Source: Nymphaea colorata
Lineage: Eukaryota; Streptophyta; Magnoliopsida; Nymphaeales; Nymphaeaceae
Length of the DNA: 64,000 nt
Direction of reading: 5' to 3'
Assembly (NCBI RefSeq): GCF_008831285.2
Contig: NC_045148.1
Span: 19,645,002 to 19,709,001, forward strand
In this document: in pieces, positions 23,165 to 34,693 of the stretch
How the letters are laid out: each line of letters opens with the position of its first letter
Position numbering within the stretch: the first letter of the stretch is position 1
Made by a program: the position numbers and the translations under genes
Notes under the pieces: generated by a model
The model's database searches: none
The model's input: the letters and a program-made list of their open reading frames with translations, nothing else
What the model was told of the DNA's origin: nothing

Positions 23165-25290
23165 ACTTAATGGCCTTGATTATTTCGATCGTCCCAATAG
23201 CAGATTGTCGTGCACTTTAATGTAACTGCATATGAAAATATTACAACGATACCAATTTTTTAAGCGAATAGAAAAAATGGTTTAACTTTCGAAAATTAAC
23301 AAATAGGCAATATTCAAATTTTGAGAGAAATTATCAGATAGCCTCCTAATGAGATAAGACATTAGTTTTCAATATAAAACGATAAAATTATTCTTAGCAA
23401 ATTAAAAAACAGTCCTCACGGCTGAAGAAAGATATCTTTGTCATTTTGTAACTTAATATTTTCTTTTAGTAGGCTCATTGTCAACCAGCTTATGCAAGCC
23501 ATGCATTTGTATTCTTTGAACTTATTTGCCATATAATAATCAAAATGCTATTTATTGTCTGGTTGGTTTTCTTGATGCCATCATATTGATTGATGTGAAA
23601 ATTATATTGCTAAGCAAGGAAGATGAACAAAAATTACTAAAAGGGCAGAAAAATCAGGTCGGCAGAACGCTTCAAGAATTTTATAATTCATCGTCCAAAA
23701 CATAAAGAACTGAGAATATAGTAAACATAAATTTCTTGATGTGCAAACATGACTTTCAAAGAAGAATCTCAATCTTCCACTAGCAAACATGATTTTCAGC
23801 TTCATTGTGAAATTCAAAATTTCACTTACATTAGAACTATTAGCACAAAATTCAGGGACAACTTTGACTTTCAGGAAGGGAACTCATAAAGGTTGGATGG
23901 TAATTAGACTTTTCTTGAATGGTTATTGATATTGAAGGTCAATTATTAAGGTCAGACGAATAGTTCAAAGTGTTGACCATACTAAAAAAAGTTCATGCCA
24001 TTTTGTCCAAAGCTCATTACTTTTCATAATCACACTCCAAAGATGCTTTTGAAGAAACTGAGAAAACTGATAAACTGGCAAATAGGAAGGTGTACAATGT
24101 TGATCTCATCATCAGGGTATGAGATAGACATACCCTGATGTACAATGTTTCTTGGCCAATAAAATTTTATTGTCATCAAATTTCTATATCTTCTTTTCCT
24201 ATTTTTCACAGATATACATCTATGTATGTACGTATAATTTTAAATGACTAAATCATTTAATGGACTTGATTATTTCAATTGTCTCGATAGTAGGTTGTCA
24301 TGCACTTTTGTGTACCATTATAAGAAACCCCAATTTTTAGGAGAATAAAAAAAAATGCTCAACTTTTGAAGATTAACAAATAGGCAATATTCAAGCTTTG
24401 AGAGAAATTATCAGATAACCGCCCCCTAATGAAATAAATCACTAATTTGCGATAAAAAATGATAAAAATATTCTTCACAAAAAAATCATTCTTCTTGGCT
24501 GAATAGAGATATCTTTATCATTTTTGTAATTTAATATTTTCTTTTATTAGGCTGAATGTCAACCTGGCCAAAGGTTGTGTTTGTGGCGTGTGCTCATGCA
24601 CGGCATGCATGTGCATTGTATGTACTTATTTGCATTGTAACAATCAAAATGCCATCTATTGTCCGGTTGGTTTCCTCGATGCCATCATATAGATTGACGT
24701 AAATTGAGAATCTAATGAATATAAATTTCTTGATATGCAGCAATTCAGGTATGAAAAAAGAACCTAATTCTTCCGTTAGCAAACATGATTTACAGATACA
24801 TCTTGAAATTCAAAATTTCACTTACATTTCACCTATTGGCACATAATTTAGGAACAATTTTGACTTTTAGGAAGGGAACTCATAAAGGTTTGATGGTAAT
24901 TGGAATTTTCTTGAATGGTTATTGATACTAAAAGTCACTTTATCAAACAAATAGTTCAAAGTGCTGATCATGCTAAAAGTAAAGTTCATACCATTTTGTT
25001 CTATCCTATATTAGCTCATCACTTTTCATAAGCTCACTCGGAAGATGCTTTTGCAAAACCTAAGCAAAAGATGCACTGGTAAAAGCCCACAAAAGGAAGA
25101 TTTGTCGCTCACCGGTGTCCTCGCGATGATTACATTTGCTTACTCTGCCCCCATGGCCTCTGCTTTGCATTTTGTTAGGACAGAAGTTTTGCATTTACCG
25201 TGTGTCCCAACAAGCAAGTGCACTGTTTGTCCTGGAGAGACTAAGGTGTACAATATTGATCTCATCATCATGGTATAAGCTTAGGCACTG
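23165..25290 (+). repeat. Diverged tandem duplication, two copies of about 1 kb
   Basis: Copy 1 (about 23165-24145) and copy 2 (about 24245-25290) share long colinear matches: AATGG(C/A)CTTGATTATTTC, TTAACAAATAGGCAATATTC, GAGAGAAATTATCAGATA, AGGAAGGGAACTCATAAAGG and GTACAAT(G/A)TTGATCTCATC. Copy 2 has about 170 extra G+C-richer bases near 25070-25245, absent from copy 1. The pair lies just downstream of the 3' end of the receptor-kinase gene. Neither copy encodes a recognised protein. Confidence 0.85.
24110..24140. repeat. Perfect 12-bp stem hairpin
   Basis: CATCAGGGTATG at 24110-24121 and CATACCCTGATG at 24129-24140 are exact reverse complements with a 7-base loop. GTACAATGTT flanks it on both sides, as if a short insertion had duplicated its target. 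It lies at the end of copy 1 of the tandem duplication; copy 2 lacks the inverted half. Confidence 0.8.
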
Positions 25291-25499
25291 TATTACCCAT
25301 TATTGAATAACAGCTTATGTAAACATGGGGATATCTCACATCCCACTGAAAATCACTACAAACAAATAACACGACCGCAACCAAAGAAAACGAAAAAACC
25401 AGAAGTTCAGAGCTGAATGCATCAGAAGGCTGCATTTTGAACGGCATGAAAGAAATGCCCATCTCAACTTCCTCTTCTCATGAATGGTTCAAAGCTTCG

Positions 25500-25799
25500 C
25501 TAGGTGGACGAACCAAACTCTGAACTAATCCCTGACCTAGTTGAGCTCGTTTGCGGTCCTAAAGGAATGTTTCTGCTTTTCCAGGTAGGAGGAGCAGGGT
25601 TCACAATGGATGGAAGTGCCAACGAGCTGTTTTCAAGCATGGCAACAACCTTGGACATTTTAGGTCTGCTTGATGCATCTTCTTGGACACATAGCAGACC
25701 AATATGGATGGATCTTAATATTTCATTTTCCTCAGATGTTCCTACCAATATTTGATCCACAGCTTGTAGAGCTTTGTTCTCCCCCCAAAGTCTCCATAC
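25500..25799 (-). CDS. Exon 7: kinase C-lobe and stop
   Basis: Acceptor GTGTAG|GTATGG, 300 nt ending in TAG at 25502-25500. It encodes VWRLWGENKALQAVD, then HIGLLCVQEDASSRPKMSKV, and a Ser/Pro-rich tail (GPQTSSTRSGISSEFGSST). The conserved Arg of RPKM and the CVQ motif are those of the CRK/SRK class. No poly(A) signal was chosen with confidence. Confidence 0.92.
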   Translation of the reverse strand, partial: VWRLWGENKALQAVDQILVGTSEENEILRSIHIGLLCVQEDASSRPKMSKVVAMLENSSLALPSIVNPAPPTWKSRNIPLGPQTSSTRSGISSEFGSST

Positions 25800-26088
25800 C
25801 TACACCAAAATAACATTTTTTGTTATTAATTTACTCTGCAAAGCTGAGATAACACCTTAACCAATATGACGAAGAGCGTTTATTAGGTCTGGAAGCAGTC
25901 CAACAAATTAAGAAATCAATTCCTAAGTTACATTTATATTCATCATAATGAACATGCTCTTTGCTTGGAAATGGTTCAATTACAAACAAGTTGCCTTTAA
26001 AATATGGTGCTATTAAACAATAATACCGGTAATCCACAAAATTTGCCCACTAAATTGTAGAAGCAGAAGAACAAAGTTAAACGCTCAC

Positions 26089-26239
26089 GTAATTTAGTAG
26101 ACTTTCGTCTATCCCTCCTTCACTTGAGAAGAAATTCCTCCTTCCACTTATGATCTCCAGCAGCAAAACCCCAAAGCTGAAAACATCTGACTCTACCCAT
26201 ACTGTTCCTCCAAGAAGATATTCCGGTGCCATATATCCG
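26089..26239 (-). CDS. Exon 6: kinase APE region
   Basis: Acceptor CTGCAG|CGG, donor TTAC|GTGAGC, 151 nt, the length usual for this exon in CRK/SRK kinases. It encodes [20 protein letters not shown], then [20 protein letters not shown] and the conserved DxxxFG are intact. Confidence 0.92.
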
Positions 26240-26580
26240 CTGCAGAAAAAAATGAAAATTTGAAAAAGAAAAACTATTAACGTTAAAGCAGACTAGAATG
26301 CAATTTTGGTAGAAGGACGAGAGACAACATCTGTAGTCCTGTCTTTTCTCTCTTCTTTCCTACGGAGAAAACCCTTGGTTGGAGTCTGAAGGCCCTCTGC
26401 TTTTATCCCTCCCTATACCCTTTCTTTTTCTTTCTATCGTGTCCGAAAGCTGAGATATATGGTCGTAAATACGCTGTTTGCTAAAACCAAATATCTTAAT
26501 TAAAACAGACCCGATCCTAATATGTGATGTCAGAGGCTATCAAATATAGCCTTTGGAAAGTTATAAACAGCAAAAACTTT

Positions 26581-26967
26581 GAGGGGCGTTTGATGGTCTT
26601 GGATTCTGATTTGAGAATTAAAATTCTAGAAACAAAAATCGACTTCAAAATGGAACTAATATGAAAATTCCAATGCCAATTTTCCTTTGTATTTGATAGT
26701 ATGTAATTTTGATTCCAGAATTGAGCACGACGCATTTGATAAAACATGAATTAAAAGTATAGAATTAAAATCTTAGTTGACATGTGTCCTAAAGTTATAA
26801 AAAAATTCTAAAATTTTGGAAACATAGGTAGAATCACAATTCCAAAACCTTGTTTCAAGAATCGGCCTATAATTCCGGAAACAAAATCCTTTGTCTGATA
26901 ATGCAATTCACGTTTCATCAAGAATGAGAATTTCATTTCTAGAATTCTAGACTCATCAAACACCCTC
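26581..26967. mobile_element. MITE in intron 6-side sequence of the kinase gene, 387 bp
   Basis: Ends GAGGGGCGTTTGATG and, reverse-complemented, GAGGGTGTTTGATG. The immediately flanking triplets are TTT and TTA, which would fit a 3-bp PIF/Harbinger-type target duplication with one change. It lies in intron 5, between exons 5 and 6. The interior is AT-rich and non-coding. A truncated relative in opposite orientation is at 18597-18930. The superfamily is tentative. Confidence 0.75.
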
Positions 26968-27321
26968 TTAATGTGGTTATGACTTGGGAATAAGCTCGCA
27001 TTCAGTTCTAAATAAAAATCTATGGTTATATGTACTTGAACCTTACTATTACCTTCTATTATTGTCCATAGCTCCTTTAGGTCTCAATATGAAGCAAATT
27101 AATGGGCAAGTTACCTTTAAAATATGAAAACAAGTTAATGTCAACCAATGGCCTAGGCCTTACGGTTCCTACTAGCTAACTGTTAACGTCACTGAACTAA
27201 TCAACTTTGAGGAAGCCATCCATTAAATTGGAGATAAAAAGATGCATAAGCGCTTAATTATTTGCATTTTTTGCAAAGGCAATCTTTTGGAAGTACAACA
27301 AGCAAGCAACAACCAACTTAC

Positions 27322-27562
27322 CGAGTCCCCATGATCTGCAAAGTGTCTACTTGTGTTTGGTCTGTGTCAAATATCTTTGCATTACCAAAGTCTGAGATCT
27401 TGGGATTCATGTCATTATCTAATAATATGTTGCTTGCTTTTAGATCCCTGTGGACAATTTTCAGTAGAGAATCTTCATGAAGATATAAAAGCCCTCTAGC
27501 TATGCCATTTATGAGATTGGACCGTGCTGCCCAGTCCAATTGCATGTGCTTTACTCCCACCC
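27322..27562 (-). CDS. Exon 5: kinase catalytic and DFG region
   Basis: Acceptor GAAAG|GGGTGG, donor ACTCG|GTAAGT, 241 nt. It encodes [38 protein letters not shown] and [18 protein letters not shown]. The HRD catalytic loop (HRDLKASN) is complete and the RD type predicts activation-loop phosphorylation. The DFG motif is present. Phase 1 in and phase 2 out join exon 4 and exon 6 correctly. Confidence 0.9.
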
Positions 27563-27652
27563 CTTTCAAAGTAAAACAAAGTAAAAAGCAATTACCTGCA
27601 CTTATTTTTTCTAGCAAGTAATGTGAACCAAATAAGTCACAAATAGAAGTCC

Positions 27653-27763
<111 letters not shown>

Positions 27764-28124
27764 TGTTAAGAGTTTCTAGCCACGGACTACACCATCTGCG
27801 GTAGTTTTCATCATTGCAAAATAATGTTGGCTGACAAACTCCTGACCCAAAAAGGTTGGCATCTATATTTACTCCTCATCATTCTGAGGGCCACAACCTC
27901 TACCACTCATTTTTCCACCTCAAATGTGTGCCATCTGAATCACACATTCAAAGGAAACATCGTGAACAAATTTTTCTTTATGCTCTTATATAAACATAAT
28001 CCTACGTTAGTTCACATCATTTGGGCCTTTGCCCAAACTCAAATACAAACACCCTTCTACACCAGGCTCAGATGACATTCCTCAATTTTTTTTTTGCGAC
28101 TGGCACTAGACATTGGACACGAAT

Positions 28125-28165
28125 GCTAGACATTGGCTCTAATACCAAAGTTGTCACGACCAAGG
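28125..28165 (-). mobile_element. Possible LTR/primer-binding-site junction remnant
   Basis: Read on the minus strand: GGTCGTGACAACTTTGGTAT followed by TAGAGCC. GTGACA can be an LTR end and TTGGTATTAGAGC differs by one base from the initiator-Met primer site (TGGTATCAGAGC) of plant LTR retrotransposons. The plus-strand word TGTCACGACC would then be the end of an LTR extending toward higher coordinates. No coding domain or second LTR was found. Confidence 0.4.
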
Positions 28166-28689
28166 TTTTGACATAATTTTTTTTATTTAAGAGAAAATAT
28201 GGCTATATTGTGGAATGACCATCAAGTCTTAAAAGCAAAATTAAATATTGGGTAATGACCAAAATAGAAACAGATCTAATGAGAAGAAGATGTCACAAGG
28301 ACCCATATAGAGCCCAAACAAAAGACTACAACAACTCAAAGGAAATAAAGTTTTGAAAAGCTCTAGACTCGACTCAATTCCTAGAGTGTCAATGCTAGTT
28401 TGTCACAAAACTAAGGGAGCATGTCCAAAAGCCAATAGTCAGTCAAGAACTACCTATAGAAATAAAAAGAAAAAGGAGTCAAATTGCTTTGAGTATGAAA
28501 ATATTCAACCATAGGTAGAACAAAATAAGTATACTGTTATAACAAAACGAAAACCAATGTGCAGCTCAAGACCACCAGTTAGGAGCTGAAACCTTAAGCT
28601 TCACCAAGGCTAAGCTTACTACCACAAATGTAGTAACACAAACCACTATGAGTTGCAAAGATACACCAATAATTTAACCACCATCAAAC

Positions 28690-29230
28690 TCATAGTGACG
28701 AGTACCAGTAGAAATTTTTATGGGCAGAAACACTGACATAACATAACCAATCTTTACCATACAGTCCACAAAAACCAAGGGTAACATGCAGTGAAGCTTT
28801 CTGAGATATCCTAAATTGTTGTTGCAGTATCATAATCCAACCACTCAGCCTTAGCCCAAGTGGTAGGCCAGCCCCTCTTGGCACCCGAGTAGAGGGACCA
28901 GGAGATGCTTTATTCTTCTTAGAAGCTGAAACAGAATCTTGGGCCCTTGTGCCACCCAATACCCCGTTGGCAATCTAGTGCTGACAGAGGAATGGGCAGC
29001 AATAATGAGTTCATGTCATCCCATAACCTCCCGGGATAAAGCCAATCACCAAACTCTGCTCGCACTCACGTGTCATAGCATAAGACATATTCGGTGTTCT
29101 TTTGTATATCAACAAAAGCTTTGCTATAACAAAACATATTACAGTAACTTTTCATGGAACCAATTCTTGACCACAATTCTCAAGATCAACAAGTTCAGGT
29201 ACTAGATAACACATTACCTAATCACTCTAA
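28690..29230. other. Intron sequence without recognised content
   Basis: Low-copy-looking intron 4 sequence of the kinase gene with short ORFs on both strands. Nothing recognisable. Confidence 0.4.
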
Positions 29231-29330
29231 TCAGATTATGTTACAAAAGACATTGTTGGTCAGCATATCTTCAAGGAGAACAGCTTTCCAATCAGATTAT
29301 GTTACAAAAGACATTGTTGGTCAGCATATA
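29230..29330 (+). repeat. Short direct repeat, about 39 bp
   Basis: A segment beginning CAGATTATGTTACAAAAG occurs near 29232 and again near 29294, offset about 62 bp, ending GGTCAGCATAT in both. Confidence 0.85.
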
Positions 29331-29354
29331 TATAACAACTTATCACTACCCTAG

Positions 29355-29725
29355 TGTATCTTATGAGTACAAATATATATGAACAACACTATTTTAATTT
29401 TATGGTGAACATAAGGTCGCCAAGTATATATATATATAAAGAACAACATTATCTCATCACTGACATATCCATATGGTTGTTATATATGTTCACGCAGCAC
29501 AATATTGTCTTATATCTGATATATTCATATGGTTATCATATATTTTCATATAAGAACCATAATATCTCACATTTTATATATCTACATGATTGTCATATAT
29601 ATTCAAACAACAACAACATTATCTCATCTATGATATATTCATATGATTATCTTATATATATGTGTAACAACAGTATTATCTCATCAATGATGTGAACAAA
29701 TAAGTGTCACACACACACACACACA

Positions 29726-29778
<53 letters not shown>

Positions 29779-30240
29779 CTTATCTTGTCTATGATATATC
29801 CCATATGGTTATCATATATATTCATGTAAGAAGAGTATTTTCTCATCTCTGATATATCTATATGATTTTCATATATATGTGTATAACTACAACATTATCT
29901 CATCTATGATATGTCTATATGATTGTCATATATATATTCAAGCAAAAACAATAATATTTTATCTTGTATATATACATATGATTCATGTAAAAACCATATT
30001 TATCTCATCTCTGATATATTTATATGATTCTCACATATATTCAAGCAAAAACAATATTATCTCATATATGATGTATCCATATGATTGTCATGTATATGTG
30101 TGTAACAACATTATCTCATATATGATCTATGCATATGATTGTCAAATATATAAGCTTAAGAACAACATTATCTCATATATGATCTATCCATATGATTGTC
30201 AGATATATATGCTTAAGAACAACATTATCTCATTATGCTT
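29355..30240 (+). repeat. Minisatellite, about 57-60 bp unit
   Basis: About 13-15 diverged units with the words AACAACATTATCTCAT, ATGATATATCCATATG and ATTGTCATATATAT recur through this stretch, interrupted by CA and TA runs at 29709-29776. Two plus-strand ORFs (113 and 122 codons) read through as repeated YDCHIY...NNIIS strings, because many units are multiples of three. They are by-products of the repeat. It lies in intron 4 of the kinase gene, antisense to it. Confidence 0.85.
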
Positions 30241-30344
30241 TCTTTAAAGTTAGTAGACATGTCTTACAAAATTATGTACCACATCAATTTTAACATGACT
30301 ATGATGCCAATAACTTCATTCTCTGCTCAACTTTGCATATTACC

Positions 30345-30348
<4 letters not shown>

Positions 30349-30393
<45 letters not shown>
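30349..30393 (+). repeat. TA microsatellite
   Basis: An uninterrupted TA run of about 44 bases in intron 4. Confidence 0.95.
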
Positions 30394-30397
<4 letters not shown>

Positions 30398-31255
30398 TTC
30401 ATATACATACATATCTTTATATACATCCAAATATATATGAACTACATGTTTCACTCATGGGTAGATATCCCATAATTGAAAGTATAAGATCTGCTCACTC
30501 AATCAGCCTGTGGATCTATATACTTCAAGAGCCAGTCCACCAACACTCTAGTCCACGGTAGTTGTTATATTAACTCTCTCTCTTTCTACATCCTTGTGAC
30601 ATATATGTGGGTATATATTTATGATCAGATCATAATATAGTCATTTAAAACTGCATAAATGTCTAAACATGGGCTTGTTTTTGCTTCTAAATACGTACTT
30701 AAACCATTTACTTGAACAGAGATGACTTGAATCTAAATCAGTAGTCCACTAACTTTCTTTCTAACACTTCGTGGCTCAGATGATAGGAGAACAAATCATT
30801 ATCTTCAACTATACTTCAAACATGGATGCAACAAGAAAATGAAAGGTATCTCTTTCTCTCTTAAATCATTTTGGTGCAGAAGCCTTTCCCACTATGATAG
30901 CAGGAAGTAAAAGGCTAAAATGTTGTTTACCCAAGCTTAATAAGCCCTTTTTGATGGTCTCAAAACTTCCATCCAAATTTGGCTTCTCCCTTCCCCTATT
31001 TAGTATCTCATTTACTTTTTCTAGTAGTCCTAACATTCTTCTCAACCACCCCGTTATCTTAATTACATATTTAGTACTTAGTTTGATTAGTCTCAATAGA
31101 TCATAAAAATAAACAGATAATATATATATATGTTTATATTTAATTATATTGGTTTGAATTTATAAGGTTTTACACCCATCCCACCACTAAAACATAAAAG
31201 TCTCCCTTCCATAATTAGGAGAAGAAATAAAAAGGCAAAAGTGAAACAACCTCAC

Positions 31256-31465
31256 CGAACAGAAAATTGTCGAGACTGCCGTTGGCTGCATACTCGTAGA
31301 TAAGTATCTTTTCTTCACCCTCCAAAAGGCCTCCCAAAAGACAGACAAGATTTTTGTGTCGAAGTGTGGGGAGTGCCTGCACCTCATTGGCAAACTGCTT
31401 TGAACCCGTCCCTGTATTGCGTGATAATCTCTTCACATCTATTTCCTGACCATCCGGGAGTTCGC
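31256..31465 (-). CDS. Exon 4: kinase N-lobe (VKRL lysine, alpha-C Glu)
   Basis: It encodes GELPDGQEIDVKRLSRNTG, then FANEVQALPTLRHKNLVCLL and EKILIYEYAANGSLDNFL. The ATP-binding Lys is in VKRL and the salt-bridge Glu in NEV. The usual AVKRL is DVKRL here. The donor is TTCG|GTGAGG. The only AG acceptor is TCAAG|GC, one base too far in: the codon for Gly needs the exon to start at 31466, where the intron would end in AA. The length is 210 nt against the 211 nt usual in this family. Confidence 0.85.
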
Positions 31466-31598
31466 CTTGACAAACGAGAGTTAATTAAGAAAACAAATAT
31501 CATAACTCAGTTTCAACAGCAGCACTCTCTCTCAATAATTCTTCATTTGATGCTTCTGTATATGCCGTACTTTTGCAACAGAGGAAATGACTAAATAC

Positions 31599-31720
31599 CC
31601 TGTAAACTACACTGAATCCTCCCTCCCCAAGCTGATTTCTCAGTGCAAAATCCTCGGTTGCAGATCCGATGGAAGCGAGGTCAAGCATTGGTCCATCCAT
31701 CGCATCTGCTCTCTTAAAAA
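31599..31720 (-). CDS. Exon 3: juxtamembrane and kinase glycine loop
   Basis: Acceptor GTTTCAG|TTTTTAAG, donor ACAGG|GTATTT, 122 nt. It encodes FKRADAMDGPMLDLASIGSA, then TEDFALRNQLGEGGFSVVYR. The phosphate-binding loop GxGGFxxVY is intact (Ser replaces the usual Gly). The Copia element ends only 54 bases upstream of this acceptor, so the branch point must lie in that short remnant or in the LTR. Confidence 0.9.
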
Positions 31721-31774
31721 CTGAAACGAACAACTTCACAAAGTTAACAAAGTACTAAAATTGGTAGTAGATGC

Positions 31775-32277
31775 TGTTGGGATAAAATGAGGATAGGACA
31801 CAAATCTACTAAAATGATTCAACAACGAAGTATAACCCAAACCGATCATGCAATAAGCAACAAATCAACGACCAAGTAATCACAAAATGCAAGAGAAGAT
31901 TTTTACGTGGAAAAGCCCTCGAAACAATGAGGGTAAAAACCAGGGGGTACTACGACCCAAACTCAATCCACTATAATCAATGATATAAGTTGTCCCACGA
32001 GGGGCTACACAAAGCCAACCCTCAAACAATAATATCTCATCAAAATTATATGAGAAAACAAGGGAAATATCACCGATGGAATGCAGAAATCGTTGATTGG
32101 GAGGAGATGCGTCTGGCTTCCTCGTTGAAATAGAATCTTGCTCAAGCCAAGAGCTCACAACCTTCTCTTCCTTGCCTTCCTCTTCTCCTTCTCTCCTTTC
32201 TTCTTCTCCTTCTCTCCTCTTGCTGTGCAGTCACAAGAGAGCACACCTCTCTTTCCCTTTTCCCAAAAGAAAAACCC

Positions 32278-32334
<57 letters not shown>

Positions 32335-32438
32335 GTGAGAGATTGGGGGGCACCATCGAGCGCCCTCCCTTATTCCTCCGCCCGTCACTTAAGTAATGGG
32401 CTGGATCGGGTCCACTTGAGGCTGGACCCGACCCAACA
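31775..32438 (-). repeat. 3' LTR of the Copia element (664 bp)
   Basis: Begins TGTTGGGATAAAATG and ends GACCCGACCCAACA on the plus strand. It differs from the other LTR at several bases per hundred and by the GA run (32281-32332, about 52 bases, against about 17 in the other). It lies 54 bases upstream of exon 3. Confidence 0.93.
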
Positions 32439-32453
32439 AGTTCCCCCTCCAGC
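32439..32453 (-). other. Polypurine tract
   Basis: On the minus strand GGAGGGGGAACT directly precedes the 3' LTR, the usual plus-strand primer of LTR retrotransposons. Confidence 0.8.
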
Positions 32454-32489
32454 CTCAAGTGAGGGAACATACCTGTAAAATGAATAAAA

Positions 32490-34560
32490 TTAATATGCTG
32501 CCTTCAAGGCAGTCATCCCAACTAAGTCTCTACACATATCATGCTTCTCTTTAGGTAGAGATTTCGTCATCATATCTGTAGGATTATCATCTGTATGGAT
32601 CTTATCAAGAACAAGCTGCTTCGACTATAGAACATCATGTATCCAATGATACCTCACGTCTATATGCTTTGACCTTGCATGAAAAGTAGAATTCTTTCTA
32701 ATGTGAATAGCACTCTGACTGTCACAGTAAAGCACATACTCGTCTTGACTGAACTGAAGTTCCTGCATGAACCTCTTCATTCATAGTAACTCCTTGCTCG
32801 CCTCTGTAGCTGCAATAAACTCTGCTTCAGTAGTAGATAATGCTACACACTTTTGAAGTCTGCAATGCCAAGAAACTGCACCATCTGCATATGTCAATAA
32901 ATATCCAGATATAGATATTCTCCCATCAATGTCTCCTGTCATGTCTGAATCTGTATATCCAACAAGAATAGATTTTTCTGCCCCAAAACAAAGTGAAAAA
33001 CTGCTAGTCCCACGAAGATATCTCAAAATCCATTTAACTGCTTCCCAGTGTTTCTTTCCTGGATTTGAGACAAACCGACTAACAACTCCAACTGAATGAG
33101 CAATATCAGGTTTAGTACATACCATAACATACATCAGACTACCTGTGACTGAGGCATAGAGAATCTTTTCCATATCTTCCTTTTCTAAATTTGTCCTTGG
33201 ACTCTACTTGGTGCTCAACTTGAAATGCGCTGCAAGAAGGGTGCTAACAGGTTTTGCCTTGTCCATATGAAATCTTTGAAATACATTCTCAATGTACTTC
33301 TCTTGAGATAGCCATATCTTCTTCGACTTCCTATCTCGCGTGATCTTTATGCTCAAAATCTAACTAGCAGGTCTCAAGTCCTTCATAGCAAAAGACTTGC
33401 TCAACTCCTTTTTCAAGCTTGAAATTCTCGAGATACTATTGCCAACAATAAGCATGTCATCAACATAAATAAAAAAAATGACAAAATCATCACCTGAGAA
33501 TTTCTTCACAAAGACGCATCTGAAGTAGTCTTGATGTAGCCATACTTCCCCATAAATGACGAACTTCTTGTACCACTGTCTAGGTGCCTACTTCAGACCA
33601 TACAAGCTTTTCTTTAATATGCAAACATGGTTTTCTTTACCTTTCACAAGAAAACCTTTTGGCTGCATCATGTATATTTCCTCATCAAGATCACCATGAA
33701 GAAAAGCTGTCTTCACATTCATCTGCTCAATCTCCAAATCAAGACTGGCTGCCAAACTAAGAAAGACTCTAATAGATGACATCTTGACCACCGTTGAGAA
33801 TATCTTGTCAAAGTCAACTCATTTCTTCTGATTCAACCCCTTCACAACCAACCTAGCTTTGTACCTTGGGTTTAGAGAGTTTTCATCATGCTTCACTCTA
33901 AAAACCCATTTGTTTCTCAATACCCTCTTACCTTGGGGCAACTCCACAAGCTCGAAGGTGTGATTGTTGTAAAGTGACTGTATCTCATCTTTCATGGCTT
34001 CCATCCACTTTTCCTTGTGCACATCATGCATAACTTCTTCATAGCATTCAGGCTCACCACTGTCAAACAATAAAATATAGTCATGTGCGGGATATCTAGT
34101 TGAGGGACACCGCTCCCTCGTGGATCTCCGCTGCCGATCTACATTTGAGGAAGAACCCTCCAAATTATGATTGTCACCTTCGTCATCTGAATTAAGAATA
34201 TATGCAATGTCTACTTGTCATTCTCTATCATGTATCTGCCCAATAGCCTCATCTGGCACTACTTTTGAAGCATTCTGCAAGGGAATAGGCTCCACATCAA
34301 CTGGCTGATAACTGCTGTGAGAAGAATCCTTTACTATTTTCTGAATATCCTCAATATTCTGATCTTCAGCAAATACCACATTCCTGTTTCTAACAAGCTT
34401 CTTCTCAACTGGATCATACAACCTGTAACCAAATTCATCATGGTCATAACCAAAAAACACGCACTGCCTGCTTTTTTATTCTAACTTCGACCTCTCATCC
34501 TTTGGTATATGCACAAATGTCTTGCATCTAAATACACGTAAGTGCTCATAAGATACATCC
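32490..34560 (-). pseudogene. Copia pol remnant (integrase C-term, RT, RNase H)
   Basis: In transcript order: integrase C-terminal part (FGYDHDEFGYRLYDPVEKKL); RT entry (NHTFELVELPQGKRVLRNKW, YKARLVVKG); TAFLHGDLDEEIYMMQPKGF; SLYGLK; YVDD near 33460; the RNase H region (GYTDSDMTGDIDGRISISGY, STTEAEFIAATEASKEL). At least five in-frame stop codons interrupt it. The wording is that of the Tnt1/Tork lineage. Confidence 0.9.
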
Positions 34561-34693
34561 TTCCCATAACAAACCTTGCATCTAAATACACGTCAGTGCT
34601 CATAGGATACATCATTCTCATACCTGACTTAACAGTCTCTAAAGAAACAACCCCATTGGCTGCAGAATTAGTAAGCGAGACTCTAAATGTCTC

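Noticed and set aside
29354-30247. Two plus-strand ORFs with repeated YDCHIY motifs
   Set aside because: They follow from a minisatellite with units divisible by three and lie in an intron antisense to the kinase gene.
30866-31096. 76-codon minus-strand ORF in intron 4 between exons 4 and 5
   Set aside because: No kinase-like content, and the canonical exon 4/exon 5 phases join without it.
32097-32470. ORFs rich in RERERE or SLSLSL around 32.1-32.5 kb and 35.4-35.9 kb
   Set aside because: They translate the GA microsatellite inside the Copia LTRs.
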